Assembly (NCBI RefSeq): GCF_023278365.1
Contig: NZ_CP075338.1
Span: forward strand, 3,286,001 to 3,350,000
From: Epilithonimonas zeae
Lineage (GTDB): Bacteria > Bacteroidota > Bacteroidia > Flavobacteriales > Weeksellaceae
Direction: 5' to 3'
Length of the DNA stretch: 64,000 nt
The notes under the pieces were generated by a model. The model saw only the letters and a program-made list of their open reading frames with translations. It made no database searches and was not told where the DNA came from. Shown piece by piece: positions 34,225-42,757 of the stretch (within the stretch, counting starts at the first letter, position 1; every line of letters starts with the position of its first letter). Both the position numbers and the translations under genes were made by a program.

Positions 34225-34257
34225 AAAAATGCCTAACTTTTAAAGTCAGGCATTTTT
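34225..34257 (-). terminator. Terminator after accC
   Basis: AAAAATGCCT / AGGCATTTTT with a partly paired inner part (ACTTT/AAAGT); T-run on the minus side, 21 nt beyond the accC stop. Confidence 0.75.
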
Positions 34258-34277
34258 ATCTATAAGGATGATATTCT

Positions 34278-35636
34278 TTAGATATGATTATCAAAACTTT
34301 TATCCATTACAAAATCTTCCATAAACTTGGTAGTGTAATTTCCGGCAAGGAAATCTTCATTTTCCAATAATTGTCTGTGGAAAGGAATGGTAGTTTTTAC
34401 ACCTTCGATATAGAATTCTTCCAAAGCACGTTTCATTTTTGCAATCGCTTCTTCTCTTGTTTGAGCTGTCACGATTAATTTTGCAATCATAGAATCGTAG
34501 TTGGACGGAATTGTATATCCGGAATAAACGTGCGTATCAACTCTTACACCATGTCCACCAGGAATATTAAGTTCTTTAATCTTTCCAGGAGAAGGACGGA
34601 AGTCTGCGTAAGGATCTTCTGCATTAATTCTGCACTCGATAGCGTGCATTTTTGGATAATAATTTTTTCCGCTGATTGGCGTTCCAGAAGCTAATAGAAT
34701 CTGCTCACGAATCAAGTCATAATCTACAACTTGCTCAGTGATTGGGTGTTCTACTTGGATTCTGGTGTTCATCTCCATAAAATAGAAGTTTCTGTGTTTG
34801 TCTACCAAAAACTCAATAGTTCCAACACCTTCATATCCAATATATTCAGCAGCTTTTACGGCTGCAGCTCCCATTTTTTCGCGAAGTTCATCCGTCATAA
34901 AAGGAGAAGGTGTTTCTTCAATCAGTTTCTGATTTCTTCTTTGGATAGAACAATCTCTTTCAGAAAGGTGACAAGCTTTTCCAAATTGATCTCCTGCAAT
35001 CTGAATTTCAATATGTCTTGGTTCTTCGATTAGTTTTTCCATATACATTCCGCCATTTCCAAAAGCAGCAACAGCTTCTTGGATTGCAGAATCCCAATGT
35101 TCTTTCAAATCTTCTTCTTTCCAAACAGCTCTCATCCCTTTTCCACCACCACCAGCAGTAGCTTTTATCATCACGGGATAACCAACCACTTTTGCGGTAG
35201 CTTTTGCGTCTTCATAAGAATCAATCAAACCATCAGAACCTGGAACACAAGGGATTCCAGCTTCTTTCATAGTCGCTTTAGCCGTAGCTTTGTCGCCCAT
35301 TTTTTCGATTTGCTCAGGAGTTGCTCCAATGAATTTGATTCCATTTTTTGCACAGATTCTAGAGAAGTTGGCATTCTCTGAAAGGAATCCGTAACCTGGA
35401 TGGATTGCATCTGCATTGGTAATCTCTGCAGCAGCAATAATATTAGGGATTTTAAGATAAGAGTCTTTGCTCATTGCGGGACCGATGCAAACTGCCTCGT
35501 CTGCAAAACGAACGTGAAGACTGTCTTTGTCTGCTGTAGAATAAACTGCAACAGTTTTTATCCCCATTTCTTTTGCCGTACGCAAGATTCGCATTGCGAT
35601 CTCACCACGGTTTGCGATCAATATTTTTTTGAACAT
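34278..35636 (-). CDS. accC: Acetyl-CoA carboxylase, biotin carboxylase subunit
   Basis: ATP-grasp enzyme that carboxylates the biotin on AccB. 452 residues, a normal length. Seen: [20 protein letters not shown] (about 3-22), the glycine-rich ATP loop [12 protein letters not shown] (about 159-170), catalytic [15 protein letters not shown] (about 230-244), and [16 protein letters not shown] (about 288-303). It follows accB after 87 nt on the same strand and ends at a terminator. accA is separate in this genome. Confidence 0.97.
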   Translation of the reverse strand: MFKKILIANRGEIAMRILRTAKEMGIKTVAVYSTADKDSLHVRFADEAVCIGPAMSKDSYLKIPNIIAAAEITNADAIHPGYGFLSENANFSRICAKNGIKFIGATPEQIEKMGDKATAKATMKEAGIPCVPGSDGLIDSYEDAKATAKVVGYPVMIKATAGGGGKGMRAVWKEEDLKEHWDSAIQEAVAAFGNGGMYMEKLIEEPRHIEIQIAGDQFGKACHLSERDCSIQRRNQKLIEETPSPFMTDELREKMGAAAVKAAEYIGYEGVGTIEFLVDKHRNFYFMEMNTRIQVEHPITEQVVDYDLIREQILLASGTPISGKNYYPKMHAIECRINAEDPYADFRPSPGKIKELNIPGGHGVRVDTHVYSGYTIPSNYDSMIAKLIVTAQTREEAIAKMKRALEEFYIEGVKTTIPFHRQLLENEDFLAGNYTTKFMEDFVMDKSFDNHI

Positions 35637-35723
35637 CCTTTTATAATTAAAAATTAAGAATTAAAAATTAAGATAAAGTGTATCAACTAATAATCACTTA
35701 TCACTTATAATTTATCAATTATA
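35637..35723 (-). other. accB-accC spacer with A+T repeat units
   Basis: Contains tandem AATTAAAAATTAAG units (about 35646-35673) and no terminator, so accB and accC are likely cotranscribed. Confidence 0.4.
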
Positions 35724-36200
35724 TTAAGATGGGTCTACTAAAAATAATGGTTGGTCATATTCTACAGGAGAAGAATCCTCTACCAATATTTTTACGATTT
35801 TTCCACTAACTTCTGATTCGATTTGGTTGAAAAGTTTCATTGCTTCTATTACACAAACCACTTTCCCTTCTGTTACAGAATCGCCTACGTTTACGAAAAC
35901 ATCTTTATCCGGAGATGGTTTTCTGTAGAAAGTTCCAATCATTGGAGATTTGATAGTGATATATTTGCTGTCATCAGCAGCGCTAGCAGCATCAGAGTTT
36001 GCAACAGGAGCAGAAACTGGATTTGCAGCCGGTGCAGAAACAGGAGCTTGATAAGCAACTTGTGGAGTTACATAGCTTACAGCTTCGCCTCCTAGTGGAG
36101 TTTTGATATAGATTTCGAAGTCTTTATTTTTATATTTCACTTCGGAAACACCTGCCTTTGCAACAAATCTTACAAGATTCTGAATGTCTTTTATATCCAT
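35724..36200 (-). CDS. accB: Acetyl-CoA carboxylase biotin carboxyl carrier protein
   Basis: A 158-residue BCCP. The N-terminal helix ([20 protein letters not shown], 1-20) is followed by an Ala/Pro/Val/Ser-rich flexible linker (about 55-80) and the biotinyl domain with [12 protein letters not shown], and the lysine target [10 protein letters not shown] (about 122-131). I start at ATG 36200; a start 45 nt upstream would add a non-conserved stretch. It leads accB-accC. A terminator at 36236-36274 and a TATATTTG box at 36226-36233 separate it from the rpmF transcript. Confidence 0.96.
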   Translation of the reverse strand: MDIKDIQNLVRFVAKAGVSEVKYKNKDFEIYIKTPLGGEAVSYVTPQVAYQAPVSAPAANPVSAPVANSDAASAADDSKYITIKSPMIGTFYRKPSPDKDVFVNVGDSVTEGKVVCVIEAMKLFNQIESEVSGKIVKILVEDSSPVEYDQPLFLVDPS

Positions 36201-36225
36201 AAAATTTTTAAATTGTTTTGAACGC

Positions 36226-36233
36226 CAAATATA
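36226..36233 (-). promoter_or_regulatory. Candidate -7 box of accBC
   Basis: TATATTTG on the minus strand, 25 nt before the accB ATG. No TTG at the standard distance because the terminator hairpin lies there. Confidence 0.45.
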
Positions 36234-36235
36234 AT

Positions 36236-36274
36236 AAAAAACCACTCAAATTGATAAAATCCGAGTGGTTTTTT
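36236..36274 (-). terminator. Terminator between rpmF and accB
   Basis: AAAAAACCACTC / GAGTGGTTTTTT, perfect 12-bp arms with a 15-nt loop, 32 nt after the rpmF stop; a T-run follows on the minus strand. Confidence 0.85.
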
Positions 36275-36305
36275 ATGCTAAGTATAAGATTATCAAAGAT
36301 AGATC

Positions 36306-36509
36306 TTAGTTTTCTTCTGTAGTTTCTACGGTTTTCTCTAATACAACTTTTCCTCTGTAATAAAGTTTTCCTTCATGCCAGTGTGCTCTGTGGTATAAGT
36401 GCATTTCTCCAGACGTAGCGTCTTTTGCCAATTGAGGAACTACAGCTTTGTAGTGAGTTCTTCTTTTATCTCTTCTTGTAGACGACTGTCTTCTTTTAGG
36501 ATGTGCCAT
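36306..36509 (-). CDS. rpmF: 50S ribosomal protein L32
   Basis: L32 of 67 residues: [20 protein letters not shown] at the N-terminus is the standard motif. The protein lacks the CxxC...CxxC-type zinc ligands that many L32 proteins have; the corresponding part reads [20 protein letters not shown], so this is the zinc-free form. It follows the DUF177 gene by 43 nt, which is the conserved yceD-rpmF pair, and ends at a strong terminator. Confidence 0.95.
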   Translation of the reverse strand: MAHPKRRQSSTRRDKRRTHYKAVVPQLAKDATSGEMHLYHRAHWHEGKLYYRGKVVLEKTVETTEEN

Positions 36510-36552
36510 TGTTAGTACTTTTTAAAATTCTTGCGAATTATATTGTTATTGC

Positions 36553-37080
36553 TTAATTGTTATCTTTCAATTTTTTCAAAGCTTCCCATCTTGGGTCTGT
36601 GCTTTCCTTTTCCTCTTCGACTATTTTTGGACTGTATTGGTCTAATATCTTTTGATATTCATCATTGTCTCTTACAGATGGTGCCAGTTTTTTCATCGGA
36701 ATTGATAAAACAACCGCTTCATATATAAGGTTGGCAAGGTTGAATTCGCCATCTTTTTTATTGATGGTAATGACATCTTCATCGCTGTCATCATATTCTT
36801 CTCCAAATTTTACAAGAATTTTCAAATCATTCTCAATATTTTCAGAAAATTCATCATTACTAATGTCGCAAATCAATTGAACGGTTCCTGAAACATTAAT
36901 GAAGAACTCCAAAAAAGTTGTATGCTTGTCCAAAAGAACATTAGCATTGATTTTTGGATTAAAAAATTCCTGCTCAGTCTCAAATAAATCAAAGAACTCT
37001 TGATCAATTTCAAATATGAAATCGTGTTTTCCCGGTTTTAAGCCTAAAAAGGCAACGTCATAGTTTCTAATTCTGTCCAT
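36553..37080 (-). CDS. DUF177/YceD family protein
   Basis: A 175-residue acidic protein encoded just before rpmF, as in most bacteria. The family is linked to 23S rRNA or ribosome assembly, though its exact role is unsettled. The segment FINVSGTVQLICDISNDEF has the central Cys of the family, and AVVLSIPMKKLAPS (near 130-143) matches the conserved PL/AP box; the C-terminus ends DPRWEALKKLKDNN, as usual. I begin at ATG 37080; the TTG at 37122 would add residues outside the family. A good promoter lies at 37093-37122. Confidence 0.88.
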   Translation of the reverse strand: MDRIRNYDVAFLGLKPGKHDFIFEIDQEFFDLFETEQEFFNPKINANVLLDKHTTFLEFFINVSGTVQLICDISNDEFSENIENDLKILVKFGEEYDDSDEDVITINKKDGEFNLANLIYEAVVLSIPMKKLAPSVRDNDEYQKILDQYSPKIVEEEKESTDPRWEALKKLKDNN

Positions 37081-37092
37081 AAAAACGGTTTG

Positions 37093-37122
37093 CAAAAATA
37101 ATTTATTTTTTTTAAATAACAA
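37093..37122 (-). promoter_or_regulatory. Promoter of DUF177-rpmF
   Basis: On the minus strand TTG (37122-37120), 19-nt spacer, TATTTTTG (37100-37093); ATG 12 nt on. Both boxes agree with the consensus. It also argues for the start at 37080. Confidence 0.7.
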
Positions 37123-37182
37123 AATCTTTTTTGGAAATACTTGACTTGCAAAAATTTACTCCTCAAAAACTGATTTTTTTGT

Positions 37183-38271
37183 CTAATTATTTTCAATAGG
37201 AAGGTCTTCGTCTATCCCATTGTTGGCGTGAGAAGCCTTCGGACGAAGACGATTGCTCATCAAATCGTGATATTCTTCTCTGTTTTTGAAAATATGGATG
37301 GCTGTAAAAATAGCTTCTGAAAAAGAAGTTTCGTCTGCCAGATTTTTTCCTGCAATATCATAAGCAACGCCGTGATCCGGAGATGTTCTGATGAAAGGTA
37401 ATCCTGCGGAATAATTCACACCTTCTTCATAAGCGATTGTTTTGAAAGGTGCTAAACCTTGGTCGTGATACATTGCTAAAACCGCATCGAAAGCCTTATA
37501 TTTTTCCGGCTGGAAAAAACTATCCGCCGGATAAGGGCCAAAAGCTAAAGTTCCATTATTAAAAAGTTCTTTTATCGCAGGTTCTATAATTTCGATTTCT
37601 TCTTTACCGATTACACCGCCATCGCCAGCGTGTGGATTGAGTCCCAGAACTGCAATTTTTGGTTTTTCTACACAGAAATCTTCCTTCAGAGTTTTCGCCA
37701 ATTGAGTGATTTGCTTTTTCAATTTCTCTTTGGTGATATTCTGTGCAATCTCAGCAACAGGAATGTGATGTGTGGAAACAGCCACTTTCAAATCGTTCGT
37801 TACCATAAACATTACCGCTTTTTTGCCTGCTTTTTCTTCGAAATAACCAGTGTGTCCAGCGTGAGCGAAACCATATTTCATCATTTCGTCCTTATTAATA
37901 GGAGCAGTTACGATAACATCTACTTCATTATTCAGAAGAGCTTGGGTTGCAGATTCCAGAGAATCAATCGCCATTTTTGTGGATTCTTCCGTTGGAATAC
38001 CGAATTCTACATTGCTGTTTTCTTTGGTAAGATTCACCATATTGATTTTCCCAGACTGCGCTTCTCTTGCAGAATTGATGTAATTGAAGTTGGTCTGAAG
38101 CTTGAAAATATTTTTCTGATAGGTGAATAATTTACCCGAACCAAAAATAACCGGCGTGAAAAAATCTGTTATGCTTTTATCTTTCAGAGATTTCAGAATA
38201 ATCTCGGGTCCGATTCCGTTGAAATCGCCGATTGAAATTCCTACTCTGATTTTATGATGTTTGGAGCTCAT
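37183..38271 (-). CDS. pdxA: 4-hydroxythreonine-4-phosphate dehydrogenase
   Basis: NAD-dependent oxidation and decarboxylation step of DXP-dependent vitamin B6 synthesis. 362 residues, slightly longer than the E. coli enzyme because of a C-terminal tail. GISIGDFNGIGPEII (about 9-23), the metal ligands in GFAHAGHTGYFEEKAG (about 132-147), NPHAGDGGVIG, and AMYHDQGLAPFKTIA (near 265-279) are all present. It lies upstream of DUF177-rpmF but with its own spacer, and is divergent from ribE across repeat R8. Confidence 0.95.
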   Translation of the reverse strand: MSSKHHKIRVGISIGDFNGIGPEIILKSLKDKSITDFFTPVIFGSGKLFTYQKNIFKLQTNFNYINSAREAQSGKINMVNLTKENSNVEFGIPTEESTKMAIDSLESATQALLNNEVDVIVTAPINKDEMMKYGFAHAGHTGYFEEKAGKKAVMFMVTNDLKVAVSTHHIPVAEIAQNITKEKLKKQITQLAKTLKEDFCVEKPKIAVLGLNPHAGDGGVIGKEEIEIIEPAIKELFNNGTLAFGPYPADSFFQPEKYKAFDAVLAMYHDQGLAPFKTIAYEEGVNYSAGLPFIRTSPDHGVAYDIAGKNLADETSFSEAIFTAIHIFKNREEYHDLMSNRLRPKASHANNGIDEDLPIENN

Positions 38272-38383
38272 TTGTTTATCTTTGACATTTAAAAAGAATT
38301 TTACAAATTTAGGTTTTTTAGGTTGTTTTTATAACTATTTTTTACATATTATACTAAGCAGTTAGTAAAATATATAACATTTA

Positions 38384-38463
38384 TAGCCCCGATTGCAACG
38401 GCATCCTTTTTCTTTTTTTGCTAAAAAAGAAAAAGATAGAGTGGAAAGCGGGAAATAGCTCCT
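38384..38463 (-). repeat. Dispersed repeat R8 (chimera of arm types)
   Basis: On the minus strand: left arm GGAGCTATTTCCCGCTTTCC then ACTC, centre TTTTTCTTTTTTAGCAAAAA continuing AAGAAAAAG, right arm GGATGCCGTTGCAATCGGGG. The centre is nearly that of R1, the CCGC-TTCC-ACTC part is like type A, and the right arm is that of R6 (type B). Confidence 0.7.
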
Positions 38464-38491
38464 AAAAAATTTAACAATATTAATTATACAA

Positions 38492-39106
38492 ATGTTTACA
38501 GGAATAATAGAAGCGACCGGGAAGGTTGAGAAAATCGATAGAAATGAAGGGAATATTGATTTTGTGTTGAGTTGTCCTTTTACTCAGGAATTGAAAATCG
38601 ATCAAAGTCTTGCGCACAACGGCTGCTGCCTGACAGTTGTAGAAACCAATAGTGATTCTTACAAGGTGACGGCCATCAATGAAACGCTTGAAAAAACGAA
38701 TCTTGGTGCGTGGAATGTTGGAACGGAAGTGAATTTGGAACGTTGTTTGAAATTCGAAGGTAGATTGGATGGTCATATTGTGCAAGGTCACGTGGACAAA
38801 ACAGGAATAGTTGAAAATATCGAAGACCAAAACGGAAGTTATTTCATTACTGTTTCTTACGAGGAAACTAATGAATACACGACAGTTCCGCAGGGTTCTA
38901 TCACTCTAAATGGAACGAGCCTGACGGTTGCTGAAAGCGGAACCAATCAATTTTCTGTGGCAATAATTCCGTACACTTGGGAGTTTACGAATATGAAACA
39001 TTTGAAAATTGGCGATGTTGTGAATTTGGAATTTGACATCATCGGAAAATATGTTGCGAAACTTTTGAAATCGCCATTGTCTAATATGGTGCAAAAATAT
39101 CAGTAG
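38492..39106 (+). CDS. ribE: Riboflavin synthase (alpha subunit)
   Basis: Dismutates two 6,7-dimethyl-8-ribityllumazine molecules to riboflavin. The 204-residue protein has the two tandem lumazine-binding barrels (1-about 95 and about 97-190). MFTGIIEATGKV at the start, AHNGCCLTVV, the linker GRLDGHIVQGHVDKTG, and GSITLNGTSLTV (the second-domain counterpart) are all as in the family. It is followed after 52 nt by a histidine kinase in the same direction. No FMN riboswitch is seen upstream. Confidence 0.95.
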   Translation: MFTGIIEATGKVEKIDRNEGNIDFVLSCPFTQELKIDQSLAHNGCCLTVVETNSDSYKVTAINETLEKTNLGAWNVGTEVNLERCLKFEGRLDGHIVQGHVDKTGIVENIEDQNGSYFITVSYEETNEYTTVPQGSITLNGTSLTVAESGTNQFSVAIIPYTWEFTNMKHLKIGDVVNLEFDIIGKYVAKLLKSPLSNMVQKYQ

Positions 39107-39158
39107 AATTGGCAATTGCATAACCTCCAAAAACTAAAAACTACATTTGAAAAGCAAA

Positions 39159-40613
39159 ATGCCATTAAGTGATTATAAAGGTTACCGATTAAGAAACAGG
39201 GTTTTTATTGGATTTCTCGCTATTTGTTTCCTGAGTGTCATTGCTTCGGCTACTTTATCTTATGTGATTTTGAGAGACAATGCGAAGAAGCAAAGCCAGC
39301 AGGATATGCAAAACAAGTCCGAAGCTCTTATGTCTTCTTTGGATTACGCGCTCAGCCATTCTCAGGTAGAAACCTATGATATTCCTAAAATTCTTGAAAA
39401 CGAAATCTACGAAATTGCTGATATCAACAAGCACGACATTATTATTTATGATTTAAATGGTAATTATCTTTTGTCTAACAAAGACCCGAATCTTGTTGCC
39501 CAAAAGAAAATGCCTGCAGACGTCATAAAAGCTATTAAGAAAAACGGTAAACAATACGATGATAAAGCTTACGACGAAAAACTGAAAGCGACGATTGTTT
39601 CCTCTTATATGGTGTTGAAAAATAATATGTTAGAAAATATTGCTTATGTGTATTTTCCGTATTATCACAACGAGAGTGCTTATATGGAGGTTTTTAAAGA
39701 GTATTTTATATACATCATCGGTGTCAATCTTCTTATTATATTGTTCAGTATTTGGTTTAGTTGGATTATTTCGAATAATTTGACGGAAGCGATTATCCGA
39801 TTTACTTCTATGATTAGCAAAATCAATTTGTTTGATAAGAATCTCAATCCCATCAAATATTATAAAAACGATGAGCTGAATGCTTTGGTTAAGGCTTACA
39901 ACAAAATGATTGCTGAAATTGCTGACCAGCGCGAACGTCTCAGTTATATCGAAAAGCAATCGGCTTGGCAGGAAATGGCAAAGCAAGTAGCACACGAGGT
40001 GAAAAATCCGTTAACGCCAATGAAGCTGATGATGCAGAACTTCGAAAGAAAATTTGACCCGAACGATCCTAATAATGCTACTAAAGTTAAAAATCTAAGT
40101 GAAATTATCATTGGACAAATTGATGTAATAAGTAGAGTAGCGAGTGCGTTTTCTGAATTTGCACAATTACCGAAAAGAAATGATGAGGAAATTTCTTTGA
40201 ATAAAGAAGTGAGGAATGTGCTAACGATTTTCAGTGATGAAAATATTTTTGTCCACGCCAACCACGATAACATTCCGATGAAAATTGACAGAGATTATCT
40301 TTCGAGAATTATCACCAATCTAGTGACCAACGCTAGTCAGGCCAAAGCTGACGATAGAAAATCTGTTATCAATGTAGATTTGGAGAAAATTGAAAAACGA
40401 ATCAGAATCACCGTTCAGGATAATGGAGTAGGGATTTCTGAAGATAAAATAACGAAGATTTTCGACCCGAATTTCACTTCCAAAAGCAGTGGAATGGGAA
40501 TAGGTCTTACGATGGTAAAACGAATGGTCGAAGATTATAACGGAACGATAACTGTAGTTTCTGAGCCAGATAAAGGAGCGACATTCACCATCTCTATGCC
40601 TTCCAATTTATAG
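39159..40613 (+). CDS. Sensor histidine kinase (HAMP, HisKA, HATPase), NtrY-like
   Basis: A 484-residue inner-membrane kinase. Two membrane helices (about 14-36 and about 176-198) enclose a periplasmic domain. A HAMP segment (about 199-250) leads to the H-box EMAKQVAHEVKNPLTPMK with the phosphoacceptor His (about 285), the N-box IITNLVTNASQA, and the G-boxes DNGVGISEDK and GMGIGLTMVKRM. This layout resembles NtrY. ATG 39159 is used; TTG 39147 would add four residues. No response regulator is encoded nearby, so its partner is elsewhere. Signal unknown. Confidence 0.92.
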   Translation: MPLSDYKGYRLRNRVFIGFLAICFLSVIASATLSYVILRDNAKKQSQQDMQNKSEALMSSLDYALSHSQVETYDIPKILENEIYEIADINKHDIIIYDLNGNYLLSNKDPNLVAQKKMPADVIKAIKKNGKQYDDKAYDEKLKATIVSSYMVLKNNMLENIAYVYFPYYHNESAYMEVFKEYFIYIIGVNLLIILFSIWFSWIISNNLTEAIIRFTSMISKINLFDKNLNPIKYYKNDELNALVKAYNKMIAEIADQRERLSYIEKQSAWQEMAKQVAHEVKNPLTPMKLMMQNFERKFDPNDPNNATKVKNLSEIIIGQIDVISRVASAFSEFAQLPKRNDEEISLNKEVRNVLTIFSDENIFVHANHDNIPMKIDRDYLSRIITNLVTNASQAKADDRKSVINVDLEKIEKRIRITVQDNGVGISEDKITKIFDPNFTSKSSGMGIGLTMVKRMVEDYNGTITVVSEPDKGATFTISMPSNL

Positions 40614-40708
40614 ATTTCAAAGTGGTAAAGCGATGAAGTCGTGAAATAGAGGTAGAAAACGACAAATCGAATTTCGTAGTGCGAAATGTCGGTTTTCATT
40701 ATTATAAT

Positions 40709-41413
40709 ATGAAGGATTTCCAATTTCAAAAATTTTCAATTCAGCAAAGTTCTGATGTTTTCCGAGTGGGAACAGATGCTGTTTTGCTGGGGATTTTATC
40801 CAATGTTCATCAAGCTAAACAAATTCTAGAAGTAGGAACTGGAACGGGAATTATTTCATTAATGTTAGCTCAGAGAAATCCGGATGCAAATATCTTAGCA
40901 ATCGATATCAACTCTGAAGCTGTCAAAACTTCTCAAAATAATTTCTCCAATTCTCCTTTTTCTGAAAGAATCAAAAGCCAATTTCAGGATTTTAAAAATT
41001 TTGAAACCCAAGAAAAATTTGATTTAATCATTTCCAATCCACCTTATTTTGAAATCAATAATTCTGAAAAAGATATTTTGGCAAGACAAAGATTAGAATT
41101 GGATTTCTCTGATTTAATTCAGAAAGCTTCACAATTACTTTCTGATAAAGGTTTGTTTTCTGTTATTATTCCCATTGATTCAGATAAACAATTCACTCAA
41201 ATTTGTAGAGAGAATAATCTGTTTCTCAAAAGAAAAGTTATCATCAAAGGAATCGAAACGGCTGAACCCAAAAGAGTAGTTTTAGAATATTCATTCCAAC
41301 AATCAGAAACGAAAGAAGAAAATTTCATCATAGAAAAATCGCCGAGAGTTTATTCCGACGAATATCTTGAGTTGACAAAAGAATTCCATATATTCAACAA
41401 AAAAGCTCTCTGA
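40709..41413 (+). CDS. trmN6: tRNA1(Val) (adenine(37)-N6)-methyltransferase
   Basis: SAM-dependent methyltransferase of 234 residues that modifies A37 of tRNA1(Val) (YfiC/TrmN6 family). It begins FQFQKFSIQQSSDVFRVGTD (about 4-23), has the SAM loop ILEVGTGTGIISLML (about 37-51), and the NPPY catalytic motif in DLIISNPPYFE (about 107-117). I use ATG at 40709; the ATG-like start further upstream does not fit the family. The terminator hairpin overlaps the last codons of the gene. Confidence 0.9.
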   Translation: MKDFQFQKFSIQQSSDVFRVGTDAVLLGILSNVHQAKQILEVGTGTGIISLMLAQRNPDANILAIDINSEAVKTSQNNFSNSPFSERIKSQFQDFKNFETQEKFDLIISNPPYFEINNSEKDILARQRLELDFSDLIQKASQLLSDKGLFSVIIPIDSDKQFTQICRENNLFLKRKVIIKGIETAEPKRVVLEYSFQQSETKEENFIIEKSPRVYSDEYLELTKEFHIFNKKAL

Positions 41414-41432
41414 AAATTTCAAAGAGCTTTTT
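41400..41432. terminator. Bidirectional terminator trmN6 / ftsE
   Basis: AAAAAGCTCT / AGAGCTTTTT with a 13-nt loop. The left arm lies in the final codons of trmN6. Confidence 0.75.
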
Positions 41433-41455
41433 CTATCTATAACTAATAATTTTTC

Positions 41456-42166
41456 TTATTCGAACAATTCCGCTGTATCCAAAACAGAAACCTGTCCGTT
41501 TTCGCATCGGATGGCTTCGCCAGGATAATTCTGAATCATATGATAATCGTGCGTTGCCATTACAACAGCACAATGGTTTTCTTCCGCCAGATTTTTCAAA
41601 AGCGTCATAATATCGTTAGATGTTTCCGGGTCAAGATTTCCTGTTGGCTCATCTGCAAGAATTAATTCAGGGTGATTCAGAAGCGCTCTTGCGATTGCAG
41701 CACGTTGTTGTTCACCACCAGAAAGCTGATGTGGCATTTTGTGCTTTTTAGTTTTCATTCCAACGCTGGATAGAACTTCATCTATTCTCGCTTCCATTTT
41801 GTGTTTGTCTTTCCAGCCAGTCGCCTGGAGAACAAAAAGAAGATTCTTCTCGATATTTCTGTCAGATAACAATTGGAAATCCTGGAAAACAATTCCTAAT
41901 TTTCTTCTCAGGTTTGGAACATCAGATTGTTTCAGTTTCTTCAAATCAAAACCGGCAACTTGTCCGCTTCCGCCTTGTAAAGGCAATTGTCCGTAAAGCA
42001 CTTTCAAAAGAGAACTTTTTCCGGAACCAGTTTTTCCAATCAGGTAGCAAAATTTTCCTTTCTTGATATGAAGGTCAACATCATTCAGGACAGTGAAGTT
42101 TTTCTGAACAATCTTAGCGTTGCTCAAATCTATAATATCGACTCCAGGGTCATTTCTGTGCGGCAT
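41456..42166 (-). CDS. ftsE: Cell-division ATP-binding protein FtsE
   Basis: ABC ATPase of 236 residues. Walker A is IGKTGSGKSSLLK (about 43-55), the Q-loop is GIVFQDFQLL, the signature is LSGGEQQRAAIARALLNHP, and Walker B is LILADEPTGNLD (about 165-176), followed by the H-loop ATHDYHM. The LADEPTGNLDPETS end and QDFQLLSDRNIEKN are typical of FtsE, which with FtsX controls peptidoglycan hydrolases at the septum. No ftsX is adjacent. A TATTTTTG box on the minus strand at 42193-42200 may be its promoter. Confidence 0.88.
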   Translation of the reverse strand: MPHRNDPGVDIIDLSNAKIVQKNFTVLNDVDLHIKKGKFCYLIGKTGSGKSSLLKVLYGQLPLQGGSGQVAGFDLKKLKQSDVPNLRRKLGIVFQDFQLLSDRNIEKNLLFVLQATGWKDKHKMEARIDEVLSSVGMKTKKHKMPHQLSGGEQQRAAIARALLNHPELILADEPTGNLDPETSNDIMTLLKNLAEENHCAVVMATHDYHMIQNYPGEAIRCENGQVSVLDTAELFE

Positions 42167-42246
42167 AATTTCAAATTGAAAGTTGTGAAACTCAAAAATA
42201 GCAAAAACTTATTTTTTGTCTTCTACTTTTGGCAAATTTTAACAAC

Positions 42247-42279
42247 AAAAAATGTCTGAAAACAAATCCAGACATTTTT
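42247..42279 (-). terminator. Terminator after rpmH
   Basis: AAAAATGTCTG / CAGACATTTTT, perfect 11-bp arms; T-run on the minus strand; 23 nt beyond the rpmH stop. Confidence 0.8.
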
Positions 42280-42301
42280 GTATATGATAATTTTGAAGAA
42301 A

Positions 42302-42460
42302 TTATCTCTTAGCGCGCGCTGCACTAACAGTTAAGCTCTTTCTGCCTTTTGCTCTTCTAGCTGCCAACACTCTTCTTCCGTTTGGTGTAGACATTCTTTC
42401 ACGGAAACCGTGCTTGTTTCTTCTTTTTCTTTCAGATGGTTGGAATGTTCTTTTACTCAT
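42302..42460 (-). CDS. rpmH: 50S ribosomal protein L34
   Basis: A 52-residue very basic protein, short enough to be missed in ORF scans. It begins [20 protein letters not shown] and continues to the family's [20 protein letters not shown]. The C-terminal extension ARAKR follows the SLTVSA end typical of the phylum. It has its own promoter (42504-42533) and terminator (42247-42279). rnpA, which follows rpmH in most bacteria, is not present in the next few kb. Confidence 0.96.
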   Translation of the reverse strand: MSKRTFQPSERKRRNKHGFRERMSTPNGRRVLAARRAKGRKSLTVSAARAKR

Positions 42461-42503
42461 CACTAATATATTTAGTTCGTAATTCTATTAAATTTTCAGA
42501 TTG

Positions 42504-42533
42504 CAAATATAGAGATTTTATTTTGAGTGGCAA
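42504..42533 (-). promoter_or_regulatory. Promoter of rpmH
   Basis: Minus strand TTG (42533-42531), 19-nt spacer, TATATTTG (42511-42504). The transcript leader would be about 35-40 nt. Confidence 0.75.
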
Positions 42534-42583
42534 ATATTTAAAAACTTTTTTATGTTAATTTTTCACTTTTCATTATTCCAATT

Positions 42584-42674
42584 ATTTGGGCAGCTGTTTC
42601 CGCCTTCCGCTCCCGCTATTTTTGCCATCACTAGAATCCTCAGCAAAAAATGAGCTCCGCTCAAGTCGGGCTGC
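42584..42674 (+). repeat. Dispersed repeat R4 (arm type A)
   Basis: Left arm ATTTGGGCAGCTGTTTCCGC then CTTCCGCTCC; centre GCTATTTTTGCC ... CAGCAAAAAATGAGC; right arm TCCGCTCAAGTCGGGCTGC. GCAGC/GCTGC outer pairing kept. It occupies the divergent spacer between rpmH and the cupin gene; positions 42461-42757 otherwise hold only promoters. Confidence 0.8.
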
Positions 42675-42732
42675 GCTTCGCAAAGTTCAACATTCAAATT
42701 GAATTCAACTTTCTCAAAGATACATCAATAAT

Positions 42733-42740
42733 TATATTTG
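42733..42740 (+). promoter_or_regulatory. Candidate -7 box of cupin-waaA
   Basis: TATATTTG, 17 nt before the cupin ATG. A matching TTG at 17-20 nt is not seen. Confidence 0.4.
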
Positions 42741-42757
42741 TATCAGAAAAGAGAAAG

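Noticed and set aside
37630-38130. 166-codon ORF on the plus strand
   Set aside because: Antisense to pdxA; Phe/Cys/Arg-rich translation typical of a shadow frame.
38272-38491. FMN riboswitch before ribE
   Set aside because: No RFN-like conserved elements; the spacer is explained by repeat R8 and A+T-rich DNA.
42650-42757. Upstream extension of the cupin gene
   Set aside because: It would place the N-terminus inside repeat R4; the ATG at 42758 gives a normal cupin.
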